NCBI GenBank assembly: GCA_958295685.1
Contig: OY282365.1
Span: forward strand, 1,426,001-1,490,000
From: an uncultured Dehalococcoidia bacterium
GTDB lineage: Bacteria > Chloroflexota > Dehalococcoidia > Lucifugimonadales > CATQGZ01
Reading direction: 5' to 3'
Length of the DNA: 64,000 bases
Positions 25,934-35,712 of this stretch are shown piece after piece (position 1 is the stretch's first letter; every line of letters starts with the position of its first letter). The translations under genes were made by a program, and so were the position numbers. The notes below the pieces were generated by a model that saw only the letters and a program-made list of their open reading frames with translations, did no database searches and was not told the DNA's origin.

Positions 25934-26124
25934 GGGGCTGGGCCGGTGGTCGGTGGTCGGGGATCGGGGGCGAGTGGCCCTCAGACCTCAGGCCAGAGTG
26001 GGGAGAACCTCTCCAGACTCCCTTCGGGTCTGACAGGGTCTGAACAGTTTCGTGAACCCAGGTCTCCAACCAGGTCGATGGGCGACGCGCCGGTCCTTGC
26101 GTCCGGGGCCTCCGGGGGTCGGCG

Positions 26125-26386
26125 GCGGCGAAATTTTTGTGAAAGTGTCGCATTGCGGGTATTTCGCAGCCACTTCGTAGCTGAGAGGGCCGATTTTGGC
26201 TGACACTACGCGACACTATGCGACACTTATGCGACACCTATGCGACACCTATGCGACACCTATGCGACACCTATGCGACACTTATGCGACACTATGCGAC
26301 GGGCGCTTCAGGAGCCGCGGGTTGGTTGTAGGAGATGGCTGGTTGTGTCATGGGTAAACTCTAGCACAGCGGTTCGGGGATGTCAA
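26125..26386 (-). repeat. Iteron element B2 with its own promoter
   Basis: Minus strand: TTGACA (26381-26386), a 17-bp spacer, TAGAGT (26358-26363), then an array at about 26207-26300 of TATGCGACACC units read on the plus strand (11-bp period), the core CAGCTACGAAGTGG and the CGAAATA/GACACTT region. Inverted copy of B1, about 10 kb away. It reads leftward into A2. Confidence 0.82.
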
Positions 26387-26444
26387 GGGATTGTCTGAAT
26401 CAGGATCAGGGCCTTTTCATTTTATGGAATAGGTTTTAGACTTT

Positions 26445-26650
26445 GTGTCAGCGAATGGAGAGGTGATGATTATGGAGTTAAGAGAAGCCTTGGATACGGT
26501 GCCCGACCACCGGAACAGTCAGGGCCGGCGTCATCCATTGGGAGCCATTCTGAGTCTGGCTGTCTGTGCCATGCTGTGCGGTGCCCGCAGCCTGTACGCC
26601 ATAGCCCAATGGGGGCGAGACCACGGGGTCACCACAGGACAACTCCTGGG
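26445..26650 (+). pseudogene. ISAs1-like transposase N-terminal fragment
   Basis: About 68 codons match the N-terminus of ISAs1-family transposases: LREALDTVPDHRNSQGRRHP, AVCAMLCGARSLYAIAQWGR. After LLGF the frame runs into an unrelated 33-bp repeat and a stop at 26747; the catalytic DDE domain is missing. It marks the left boundary of the defence region. Confidence 0.8.
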
Positions 26651-26683
26651 GTTCAGGGTCTTGAACCTCGGCGTCTGCTCTCC
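26651..26683. repeat. 33-bp inverted copy of part of the XRE-like gene at 48780
   Basis: Matches 48780-48812 in reverse complement at 32 of 33 bases. In the 48.8 kb copy this encodes GEQTPRFKTLN, part of a Cro/CI-type helix-turn-helix. Here it is only a scrap fused to the ISAs1 fragment. Confidence 0.75.
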
Positions 26684-26730
26684 GAGACCGAGACGTTTTG
26701 GGGATACGGAAACGGATGGAGTGAAGATCA

Positions 26731-28458
26731 ATGGCTTCTTACTTTGAGTGGAATGAAGTGATTGCGAAATTCTTTTCGGATGGGCTGAATGCCAGCGATC
26801 CCTATTACCTTAGCGTGGATGATGAAACCCTGATGGAGATTGGCGCCTTGAGCTTTGACCAAGACGGCTTGCTGGATGCTGTGCAGGACTTTGAGACCGC
26901 TATCCGAGGAGAATGCGTTGTCAGCGGGCGAGTTAGGTTGCCGCTGGCAAAGCCGGGACAGGCAGATGGCACGCCGCCATATTTGGCTTTTCTTGGCGCA
27001 ATGGTGCTGGCCGCGCATCGCATGGCGCCCGAAGATGCCATTGCCGAGATAAACTACTTTACCCGGCTGCGAGAGATTCTTGGCATGACAGGAGAGAAGG
27101 GCCGACCTCCCGGGCTAAGTGCTCCCGGCGCTCCTGAAGAGGTCCTTTGGATCGCTCTCAACACCTGGATATTGCATAAAGGATGGCAGCCTTCGGCGGA
27201 ACGTGGTCCAGACGGCCCCTTGAAGTTCACGAACTACCCCCTATCTCAATCTTTGCTGAGGACAGGAGACAAAGAAAAGCTGGAGAGGGACTTTAGGAAC
27301 GCTTCGAGCGGTCTGGGCAGAGATTTTGACCGTGAAATGGTCGGCGCTTGGTTCTTCAATCGAGCTACCAGCCTCCCCACACATCACATCAGAAAGCTGG
27401 CACAAGAAGCGACGACTGATAGATACGAAGCCATCGTCGACGCTGTGTACAATGTCTATGCCTCCATTGACTGGGATCGATCAATCTCAGATGCTGACAG
27501 ATCTGCCAGTTGGCGCAATCCGCGCAGATTGATGGCGGGCCTTTACCGCGAGCTTGACCCTCTATACGATACGATCACCTATCACTTGTTCCCTCGCCGC
27601 CAACTCGGAGAGACGAGGACGAGCCTGAGCGTTGTACGCAACGGCAAGCCGGAGAAATTGCACCGAGAGCAGGACGGTCAGTTCCGTCCCCTGTGGCCGG
27701 TCAACCCCGATGGCGACGAAACTTACCAGATTACCGGAGACCAGCGGACCACGGAATTGTACCTACCCGCACGAAGCTTCTGGGTGCTGACTCGTGACCG
27801 GTACGACGATGACTCGGGAACATTCGCTAGCCGCGGTACACCTCGACTTGGGGAGACCTTCCTCCTACTGTGCCGGGTGGAGTGTCAAGAACAGTTGGAT
27901 ATCTTGAAAGACGAAGGACTTCTGAACTGGGACGGGAATCCAGTAGATGCACCTGATTGCAACGATTGGCTCGAATATCGGGAGTGTATGGTGCTGTCCG
28001 CTAATTGGGACGGCATAATCCCACAGATGCGCGAGCTATTTGACGAGCTTCGGCCCAGGATCAGGGCATCTATCTCCCTACAGGGCGGGTTGAAGACCGG
28101 AAGGCGTGATACTTGGCTTGAAGGGTATCTACCGCATCTTTTTATCACCTCGTTTGACCCCACTTGGCAAATCAGGGTGGAGAACGTTTCGTGCCCAGAC
28201 GACGAACCCGTGCTGGACGACACCGTGATGGCTAACAGTGTGATTGAACTTCCCGGGTTGGCCGCCGGGGACTATTTGATCGGAGTGGTGAGCGACAGCG
28301 GACACCCAACGGACCGTCGGTATATCAGGGTGCTGTCTTGGGACGCGCTGCAACCAACGGAGCCAACGGTGACTTTCGGAACGACCATTGGCGGGTACAC
28401 CCTGCGCGGCGGATTGCTGGCAGTCAGCCAAGATACTGTCACGGATGAAGGGGTCTGA
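26731..28458 (+). CDS. Unrecognised 575-aa protein, first gene of DUF1998-helicase operon
   Basis: Soluble, no membrane segment and no motif I recognise. The N-terminal ~320 residues are acidic and helical (MASYFEWNEVIAKFFSDG, then AEINYFTRLREILGM); the C-terminal part has more beta character (VIELPGLAAGDYLIGVVSD and SVIELP-like strands). It ends 2 bp before the next gene, which ends 3 bp before the helicase, so the three must be one transcript. The start lies 17 bp inside the open frame of the transposase fragment. A role as a recognition or regulatory partner of the helicase is inference from context only. Confidence 0.8.
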   Translation: MASYFEWNEVIAKFFSDGLNASDPYYLSVDDETLMEIGALSFDQDGLLDAVQDFETAIRGECVVSGRVRLPLAKPGQADGTPPYLAFLGAMVLAAHRMAPEDAIAEINYFTRLREILGMTGEKGRPPGLSAPGAPEEVLWIALNTWILHKGWQPSAERGPDGPLKFTNYPLSQSLLRTGDKEKLERDFRNASSGLGRDFDREMVGAWFFNRATSLPTHHIRKLAQEATTDRYEAIVDAVYNVYASIDWDRSISDADRSASWRNPRRLMAGLYRELDPLYDTITYHLFPRRQLGETRTSLSVVRNGKPEKLHREQDGQFRPLWPVNPDGDETYQITGDQRTTELYLPARSFWVLTRDRYDDDSGTFASRGTPRLGETFLLLCRVECQEQLDILKDEGLLNWDGNPVDAPDCNDWLEYRECMVLSANWDGIIPQMRELFDELRPRIRASISLQGGLKTGRRDTWLEGYLPHLFITSFDPTWQIRVENVSCPDDEPVLDDTVMANSVIELPGLAAGDYLIGVVSDSGHPTDRRYIRVLSWDALQPTEPTVTFGTTIGGYTLRGGLLAVSQDTVTDEGV

Positions 28459-28460
28459 GC

Positions 28461-29780
28461 ATGGAGAGGAGATACTTCTACGCTCGCACTGTAGGACGCC
28501 CTCAGGACATTCTACAACGGATCATCGCAATAGTAGTGAACTCGAACACGGCGTCACAGATACCCTTGGTAAAGCTGGAACGGAAGGCTCAGGGGGAGTT
28601 CTATGTGTTCCTGGGAGTAGATAGTGACGAGAGTTCCCGCATCCCTGGAGGACTTGGGCAGACCTTTCGACAAGTTGGCATACACTTCGAAGAAGGCTAT
28701 GCTCTGCAACCGGCTCAGATAACATCCATGGTGCAGCGCCAGAACATCAAGATACACGGCTTTAATTCGCTGCAATACAGACGCCAGACATATGAAGACC
28801 CCGGCGATCCGTTTGATCAGTCCGACATCTGGCAGCCACAAGAGGCCTCGCCCAAAGTGTGCGCCCGTTTCGAGCATCTGCTGCACTGGCTTTCGGCTCG
28901 TGGTGAGGGGACATGGGATGCGCTCAAGCAGGCGGGCGAGACCCTTGGTGTATTCAATGACAGGCAAGGAGCCCGCTCGGCGCTCCGGCGGTTGAGCCTC
29001 CTTGGTCATATCGACCTCTCCGATGACGGATCCCGGTGGTCGATTTCTCCGGCATCCCTTGTGCGGTTCCCTGATGGTCCGGAGAGCGGCTTTCTTGCTG
29101 GGCAGCGCACAGGACCGTTGCTCCGAAACGTGGGCGAGCTATGGCCGGTGAATGAGACGCGCCAGACCCTCTACCCGGGGCCGCCGCGGATAGATTTGGA
29201 ATCGGTCACTCCCCAAGGCGCTGAGGACGTAGCCACCCTTGGTGTATCCGACGCTGGAGCAACTTCGACGCGGCTGACCCATCTGTTGCCCGACCTTGAT
29301 GAATGGAAGGACTCGCTCCAGCCTGTACTCAACTTGAGCACAGGGGGCTATGACATTGAGAAGTGGCATGGAGGCGATTTTCAGACTTGCGACACCGTTT
29401 ACGACCGGGATGGCGTCTATTATGGCGAGCCGGGAATGTACCGGCTGAGCCTGAACGGTAACCGTTCAGGCCGGTCGCTGACTCTGTTCTTCGACAAACA
29501 GGCCCAGCGATGGCTGAGGGGCGACTGGTATGGCCTGCGTTTCCTAGCGCTGGAGGCAAGGGGAAACGGTGTCGAGGCTGTCCACGATTCAAGCGCCGGA
29601 GAACTCCTCATACCCGCTTCGCAACGCTGGCCGTTGCTATACGAGCGGGCATTGACGTTAGCGTCCGGGCTGCTTCCGGGCCGGGCGACCAACTCTGACT
29701 GGCTGAGCTATCCCCGTATACCATTGGACTTGGCTCGGACGCTGTGCGGGAAACTGAACGTCACTCTCCTGGAGGAGTAG
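28461..29780 (+). CDS. Unrecognised 439-aa protein, second gene of DUF1998-helicase operon
   Basis: Begins MERRYFYARTVGRPQDILQRI. Around residues 130-190 the sequence looks like a winged helix (ALKQAGETLGVFNDRQGARSALRRL then a strand), which may bind DNA. The C-terminal part has YYGEPGMYRL and RWLRGDWYGLRFLALEARG with many Trp and Arg. No catalytic motif is evident. Flanked at 2-3 bp by its neighbours, so it is probably made in fixed ratio with them. Confidence 0.8.
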   Translation: MERRYFYARTVGRPQDILQRIIAIVVNSNTASQIPLVKLERKAQGEFYVFLGVDSDESSRIPGGLGQTFRQVGIHFEEGYALQPAQITSMVQRQNIKIHGFNSLQYRRQTYEDPGDPFDQSDIWQPQEASPKVCARFEHLLHWLSARGEGTWDALKQAGETLGVFNDRQGARSALRRLSLLGHIDLSDDGSRWSISPASLVRFPDGPESGFLAGQRTGPLLRNVGELWPVNETRQTLYPGPPRIDLESVTPQGAEDVATLGVSDAGATSTRLTHLLPDLDEWKDSLQPVLNLSTGGYDIEKWHGGDFQTCDTVYDRDGVYYGEPGMYRLSLNGNRSGRSLTLFFDKQAQRWLRGDWYGLRFLALEARGNGVEAVHDSSAGELLIPASQRWPLLYERALTLASGLLPGRATNSDWLSYPRIPLDLARTLCGKLNVTLLEE

Positions 29781-29783
29781 GCA

Positions 29784-32700
29784 ATGCATGATCTTGTCGG
29801 GGCCTACGAGCGCCTGAACACAGTCTATCGGAAGTACATTGAGAGCGCCTTCCCCCTGCGATACTCCAACATGGCTGAAGAGAGGAGGAAGCTGTATGCG
29901 GCGTCGGACACACTGTCACAGCCCCCGCTGTTGGAGCCGACGCCGGTGTACCCGTCCTCGAATCTGACCCTTTCTCAGGTCGCCGCCCAACTCCCTTCAG
30001 AGTACCGCGATCTGCCGAGCCTGGCACAGGGCTTGCTGGGAAATCAGGACATTAGGCTGTGGAAGCACCAATGGGACAGTGTCAGAACAACGCTGCTGGA
30101 CGGGAAGGACCTGGTGGTGACGACCGGCACTGGTTCGGGTAAGACCGAGTGCTTCCTGCTCCCAGTGTTGGCCGAAATAGCAAGGGAGTCCACCGGGTGG
30201 CCCGTAAGTCCTCCCCCACCTGCCAGCAGGAAATGGTGGAAGGACGAAGCATCCGAGTGGCAAAGCCAGTGGATCCACACAGAAAGGAACGTGCGAGGAC
30301 TACACGCGATCCGAGCCATGATACTTTATCCGCTGAACGCCCTTGTCGAAGACCAAATCCGGCGGCTGCGGCAAACGTTGGATTCCGATGACGTCCTTCG
30401 GTGGTTTGACGCCGAACGGGGCGGGAATCGGGTTACATTCGGGAGGTACACAGGGGCCACTCCCGTTTCCGGCAGCCCAGGGAACGAGTCTGCCATCCGA
30501 AGGCTCAGAGAGCGGTTGCGGACTATGGCCGATGAGAGTGCTGTCGTGAGGGCGGAGGGCGATCTGCCACCGGAGGTGCGCGACTACTTCCCCAATGTCG
30601 ACGGCGGCGAGATGTGGTCGCGCTGGGATATGCAACAGACCCCGCCCGACATTCTCATTACCAACTACCACATGTTGAACATTATGCTGATGCGGCAGAT
30701 AGAAGCGGGGATATTCGAAAAGACAAGAGCTTGGCTCGAGTCGAACCAAGCCAACAAGTTTTTCCTGGTCGTAGACGAACTTCATTCCTACCGGGGGACG
30801 CCGGGTACCGAGGTCGCCTACATTCTGCGTTTGTTGCTGGACCGCTTGGGACTCTCCGTTGACTCCGACCAATTGGTACTGCTGGCAACATCGGCAAGCA
30901 TCGACAACACCGATGAGTCCCGGGAGTTCCTGCGCGAGTTCTTCGGAAGAGACAATTTCCAGATCATATCGGAAAGCCAGCAGCCTCCAGAGACGGGTTC
31001 CTGCAACTCCATGCGCCGGTTCCAGCCTGCATTCGAGGCGTTTGCCCGGAAAGTCCAGCCCAAAGTGCTCGTCCCTATGGAACCGCCAAATCCAGAATCG
31101 GACACCGCCAAGGAGGCGATGGCTGAGCTCGCAGCCGCTCTGGGTGGCGAGGACAAGACCGGAGCTGACTCGACGCATGAACTGGCGGCGACCCTGTTGG
31201 AAGTTGGGGCCGACGACGCTATCCGCGACGCCTGCATAGCCGCAAGCGGTGAGATTCAAGCTGCAGACGATGCCGCGGTACATGGGCGCCAGCGCGCCAC
31301 CAAAGTATCCAACCTGGACCGCGTGCTGTTCGACGGCTCCGGCACTGGCAACACGGCGTCGGACGCTATGCAGGGTCTGCTGCTGGCGCTGGGAATGAGC
31401 CGTAAAGAGGCGGATGGCGCTTCACCTCAGCCGGTGAGAGGACACATCTTCTTCCACAACGTGCAGAACATGTGGGTGTGTATCAACCCGGACTGCGATG
31501 GGCAGCTGCACCAAGAGTCCTTGAGACCCGGGGATGGCGCCATCGGCCCCGTCGGTGCGCTGCACACCCAGCACCGGATAGTCTGCACGTGCGGCGGCCG
31601 GGTGCTGGACTTGCTGGTTTGCGAGGTGTGTGGAGAAATTCTACTTGGAGGCTACCGAGGAAAGGCCAACGTGTCTGGTCAACAGGTTGAGGTTCTTACG
31701 GCGGACCTGCCTAACATCGCAGACATGCCCGGCCGGGGAGCGGGCGATCGGAAATACGGAGAATATGCGGTGTTCTGGCCGCTAGGCAAGGACGAACCGA
31801 ACCGAGAGCCGGAAGACCTGGCGTTCACACACAACAAAATTGGCCGGAGATGGAAGCGGGCCAAGCTGGGTGTCAAATCAGGATTACTCCGCTCCAGCGG
31901 AGTTAGCCCCGGCCCTGGCGAAACGAATGGTTGGGTTTACTCGATAGTAGGGCAAAAGGCTGATCAACAAGACGCCCTTCCGCCCAAGTGTCCACGCTGT
32001 GACGCCGACTACCGCCGGCGGCAGTACGATACGCCGCTGCGTATGCACCGCACCGGATTCCAGAAGGCGTGCCAGGTCGTGGCAGGCGCCCTGGCACGCG
32101 AAATGCCGCTGAAGCTGAAGCAGGGCGACAAGCCCGGCCGCAAGCTGCTCATCTTTACCGACAGTCGGCAGGATGCCGCCAAGCTCGCCTCAGGCATGGA
32201 GCAGGACCACTATCGGGACATGGTACGAATACTGCTGCTCAAGGCTCTGGACGAATACTGGGGGGCCCTTGAAGCGGTTTTGAGACAGTTTTCTAGCGCG
32301 CTTCCACAGACTGCTGAAAAAGTCTCCGACTTAAATCCCGCGCTGGGCAGGGCCATATCAATTGCACCGAATCCCGACGACCTCGAGTTAGCCTTCCAGT
32401 TCCAATCCTCGTCCGGCAGCCTTTATCAGGAACTGTTCAACTGGCTTGCCGGTATTCCAAGCGCCAATCACGAAACGCTTGCGACCGTGAAGGCTATGAT
32501 CGAAGACTTCCCCGGCCGCGTGCCACTAACCGCCATCAGAGACAAAATGAAGCAGGATTTCCTCGCATTGGGATTCAACCCCGGAGGAAACAGCTACAGG
32601 TTGTCTGGATATCTAGCGGACGAGACCTCCTATAGGTGGCAGGAATGCTACAACTGGACGGGGAATATTCCCACAGAAAAGCCGAACCTTCCGCCTCAGG

Positions 32701-35495
32701 CGTACCGACTCCTGGGGAAAATAGACGAGTCACTGACCAGTGAATTGATGTTCACACTCTTTCAGCACACTACGAGAACACTGGAGGGTCTCGGTGCGGG
32801 GTGGGCGACATTCAGGCCCAATGCGCAAGTGGACGAGAGCGTAGTTTACGCCATCGAGTCGATCATCCGCCATTTGGGTGTGCGCAGGCGCTACCCAGGT
32901 CAAAGGCACTTCTTCGGCACAGACTCAATTCCACAGGCAGGCATTAAATTACCGAAGAAAATCCGTAACTTCCTGGACTGTGCCGGTGTTTCGGAGGAGC
33001 ATATCGTAGACACATTGCGAACTTCGGGTATCGGAGTGCTAGACGACAACACACTCGGCATCTTTCCGCAAAATCTCTATATCACAAAGGCGACTACGAG
33101 CAATGATCGGGGCCAAGTCGATGGGTGGCGCTGCCCCAAGTGTAGTGCCTTTTATCTGCACCCAACGGGCCGCGTATCTGTTTGCCCCGATTGTGAGGAC
33201 ATCAAGCTTGAGCCGGGCACAACTCGCGAGAGCTTTGACTACTACATCTACCTATCCGAAGAGTCCGGACCTGCGTTCCGGCTACATTGCGAGGAGTTGA
33301 CCGGACAGACCGATGACGGTGACCGCACCAAGCGTGAGCGCTGGTTTCAAGAAGTGTACATAGGGGAGGAAAAGGAGTCAGAGCGCGTCAATGGAGTGGA
33401 CCTGCTGAGCGTTACCACCACTATGGAGGCCGGCGTTGACATTGGAGGTCTGGAAGCGGTGATGATGGCCAATATGCCGCCACGCCGCTTCAACTACCAG
33501 CAGCGGGTGGGGCGGGCCGGACGGCGCGGCGCAGGCGTTTCTCTGGCGGTGACCTTCTGCCGGGGCCGCAGTCACGACGACTACTATTACCAGCGACCGG
33601 AGTCGATCACCGGCGACCCGCCGCCTACCCCCTACGTCGACATGGCCAGCGATACGATCCTCAAGCGCGTCTTCGTGAAGGAACTGCTACGGCTGGCCTT
33701 CATCCACCTTGGTGCAGGCGGAGACGATAAGTTCCGTGACAGTGTACACGGGGAGTTCGGTCCGGCGACAGATTGGGCCGGACGAGCCGAAGAGGTGAAA
33801 GCCTGGTTAAACTCGGCACGCAATGAAGCTCCCATCCGGCGCATCCTCGACGCGCTGCGTGTGGGTACGAGTTGGACCGGCGCTGATAGCGATGATTTCT
33901 GCGTGGATATGCTGGCCTATGCCAGGGGGCCTCTGTTGGATCACATCTCAAAGATAGCAACCGATTCGGGCTATCACCAAGAAGCCCTCAGTGAGCGTTT
34001 AGCTCATGCGGGTCTGTTGCCCATGTTCGGGTTCCCTACAGATGCTCGTCTGCTGTTTACTCGCAGTCGATACGCACCAAATCCATGGCCGCCGCAAAGC
34101 GGGACTATTGACAGGGGGCTGGACATCGCTATTTCTCAGTTCGCACCCGGCTCCCAAATCGTAAAGGACAAGGCAGTCCATACCGCCTGCGGCGTGGCGA
34201 CCTTCTATCCCTTTGGCCGGAGCATAAAACTGGACAACGGATTCAACCCTCCTTTGCCCGGTGATAACCCCAGACCATTGGCCCTTTGTGACAGTTGTAG
34301 GAGCGTTCAGTATCGGCAGAACATGACCGACGTGCAGCCCTGCAGTGTTTGCGGGACCGGCGGAGCCGCACCCATAGATGCTAGGGAGCCAACCGGGTTC
34401 TTCACGAATCTTCAACCGGAGGATTATACCGGCGTCTTCGAATGGACTCCCAGGTCTACTCTGCCTACACTTACCTGGGGAGTTAATGAGGACCCCACGA
34501 CGTCTGTTGGCAATTGCGATGTCTTGTCCTTCAATGACGACATCCTTTCCATCAACGATAACGATGGCGCGGGCGGATTTGTATTTCGGGCAGCGAAACT
34601 TCCTAAGCATCGGGAATCCCGCGGCGCTTATGCAGTCGATCCTGGGCCAGACAGCCCCATATCCGTTTCGGGTGTCAGCCGTCCAATAGCCCTGCTATCC
34701 CGCCGGCGCACTGACGTATTGCTGACAGGCATGCAGAACTGGCCTGACGGAGTGTTTGCCGACCCGCAGAGCGCGGTGGGGCGCGCCGCATGGTACTCAT
34801 TCGCGTTCTTTCTGCGGACTGCGGCAGCGGCGCTGATGGACATAGATACCCTAGAATTCAACGCCGGGTTCCGTCCAAATCGCGAACCGGACGGGCGAGT
34901 CGTGGGTCAGGCATTCCTGTCCGACACTCTTCAGAATGGAGCGGGCTACTGCTGGTGGTTGGGACAGTCCGAAAACTTCGAAAGGCTACTGCGAGAAGCG
35001 GACGTCGGAAAAACCGGGAGCAACGCGGAACGATGGGCCGACAATCCCCACGGTGAAGAGTGCGACACTTCGTGCAACCGATGCCTGCGCGATTTCTACA
35101 ACCTGTCCTATCATGGCCTGCTGGACTGGCGTTTGGCCCTCGACATGGCTCGCTTGGCGCTGGACCCAAACACTGTCCTGGACCTCACGTCTCCCTGGCA
35201 TGGCCAGACAACCCATTGGCAGTCGCTTTGCAGGGGCAGCAATGCACCGATCTCCGTGACGCTGGAGAATCTTGGGTACAGAGAGGATATGGAAATTGGC
35301 AGCCTTCAGGCATATTTGCATCAAAAGTACAACCGTGTGAGCATCGTGCGGCATCCTCTCTGGACAGACTGTCATCCCATCTATAGGACAGTCAAGTTGG
35401 AAGCGGAACGAATCTTCAAGGGCTACAAGATTGACGCGTTGAATCCGTTCGAAATCATCAGACACCCGGCTGGTGTGCTGTCGTCAAGCGCGTAG
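29784..35495 (+). CDS. Very large SF2 helicase with DUF1998 domain (DruE-like)
   Basis: 1903 aa. Walker A VVTTGTGSGKTECF lies near residue 112, the Walker B box VDELHSYRG near 330, motif V TTTMEAGVDIGGLE near 1210 and motif VI QQRVGRAGRRG near 1240, so the ATPase looks intact. Cys clusters lie near 564-619, 735, 1116-1135 and 1501-1524. The C-terminal DUF1998 signature CDTSCNRCLRDFYN lies near 1760 and is followed by LDWRLALDMARL. Size and domain order match Druantia DruE best, but known Druantia partner genes (DruA-D, DruH, DruM/F/G) were not recognised next to it. DpdJ-type helicases are another relative. Probably a phage-DNA translocase or unwinding effector. Confidence 0.85.
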   Translation: MHDLVGAYERLNTVYRKYIESAFPLRYSNMAEERRKLYAASDTLSQPPLLEPTPVYPSSNLTLSQVAAQLPSEYRDLPSLAQGLLGNQDIRLWKHQWDSVRTTLLDGKDLVVTTGTGSGKTECFLLPVLAEIARESTGWPVSPPPPASRKWWKDEASEWQSQWIHTERNVRGLHAIRAMILYPLNALVEDQIRRLRQTLDSDDVLRWFDAERGGNRVTFGRYTGATPVSGSPGNESAIRRLRERLRTMADESAVVRAEGDLPPEVRDYFPNVDGGEMWSRWDMQQTPPDILITNYHMLNIMLMRQIEAGIFEKTRAWLESNQANKFFLVVDELHSYRGTPGTEVAYILRLLLDRLGLSVDSDQLVLLATSASIDNTDESREFLREFFGRDNFQIISESQQPPETGSCNSMRRFQPAFEAFARKVQPKVLVPMEPPNPESDTAKEAMAELAAALGGEDKTGADSTHELAATLLEVGADDAIRDACIAASGEIQAADDAAVHGRQRATKVSNLDRVLFDGSGTGNTASDAMQGLLLALGMSRKEADGASPQPVRGHIFFHNVQNMWVCINPDCDGQLHQESLRPGDGAIGPVGALHTQHRIVCTCGGRVLDLLVCEVCGEILLGGYRGKANVSGQQVEVLTADLPNIADMPGRGAGDRKYGEYAVFWPLGKDEPNREPEDLAFTHNKIGRRWKRAKLGVKSGLLRSSGVSPGPGETNGWVYSIVGQKADQQDALPPKCPRCDADYRRRQYDTPLRMHRTGFQKACQVVAGALAREMPLKLKQGDKPGRKLLIFTDSRQDAAKLASGMEQDHYRDMVRILLLKALDEYWGALEAVLRQFSSALPQTAEKVSDLNPALGRAISIAPNPDDLELAFQFQSSSGSLYQELFNWLAGIPSANHETLATVKAMIEDFPGRVPLTAIRDKMKQDFLALGFNPGGNSYRLSGYLADETSYRWQECYNWTGNIPTEKPNLPPQAYRLLGKIDESLTSELMFTLFQHTTRTLEGLGAGWATFRPNAQVDESVVYAIESIIRHLGVRRRYPGQRHFFGTDSIPQAGIKLPKKIRNFLDCAGVSEEHIVDTLRTSGIGVLDDNTLGIFPQNLYITKATTSNDRGQVDGWRCPKCSAFYLHPTGRVSVCPDCEDIKLEPGTTRESFDYYIYLSEESGPAFRLHCEELTGQTDDGDRTKRERWFQEVYIGEEKESERVNGVDLLSVTTTMEAGVDIGGLEAVMMANMPPRRFNYQQRVGRAGRRGAGVSLAVTFCRGRSHDDYYYQRPESITGDPPPTPYVDMASDTILKRVFVKELLRLAFIHLGAGGDDKFRDSVHGEFGPATDWAGRAEEVKAWLNSARNEAPIRRILDALRVGTSWTGADSDDFCVDMLAYARGPLLDHISKIATDSGYHQEALSERLAHAGLLPMFGFPTDARLLFTRSRYAPNPWPPQSGTIDRGLDIAISQFAPGSQIVKDKAVHTACGVATFYPFGRSIKLDNGFNPPLPGDNPRPLALCDSCRSVQYRQNMTDVQPCSVCGTGGAAPIDAREPTGFFTNLQPEDYTGVFEWTPRSTLPTLTWGVNEDPTTSVGNCDVLSFNDDILSINDNDGAGGFVFRAAKLPKHRESRGAYAVDPGPDSPISVSGVSRPIALLSRRRTDVLLTGMQNWPDGVFADPQSAVGRAAWYSFAFFLRTAAAALMDIDTLEFNAGFRPNREPDGRVVGQAFLSDTLQNGAGYCWWLGQSENFERLLREADVGKTGSNAERWADNPHGEECDTSCNRCLRDFYNLSYHGLLDWRLALDMARLALDPNTVLDLTSPWHGQTTHWQSLCRGSNAPISVTLENLGYREDMEIGSLQAYLHQKYNRVSIVRHPLWTDCHPIYRTVKLEAERIFKGYKIDALNPFEIIRHPAGVLSSSA

Positions 35496-35569
35496 TGCAT
35501 GCCGGAAGTCCTGCCCTGACGAGTGGACCGGTCGGCTGGCACGGTACGTAACATCGCCCTCATCTTCGC

Positions 35570-35602
35570 ACACCGCCAGCCTGAGCCGCAGCACGAAGGT
35601 TC
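35570..35602. repeat. 33-bp repeat shared with 60703-60735
   Basis: Begins ACACCGCCAGCCTGAGCCGC and ends CACGAAGGTTC. The second copy differs at one base. Both lie in gene-free sequence just beyond a defence operon. No other feature is seen in 35496-35712. Confidence 0.7.
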
Positions 35603-35712
35603 GATGATCTCACGATCAGTCAATGCCGTCTTCCAACGATATTCCCATGGAAAACAACTACGGGTGGCTTCGTAGACTAAATGTCACACCTCAACACCCC
35701 GAAGTAAGGGCG

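Noticed and set aside
35496..35712. tRNA or attachment site at the end of the DUF1998 operon
   Set aside because: No cloverleaf or TPsiC-like sequence found; only the 33-bp repeat is supported.
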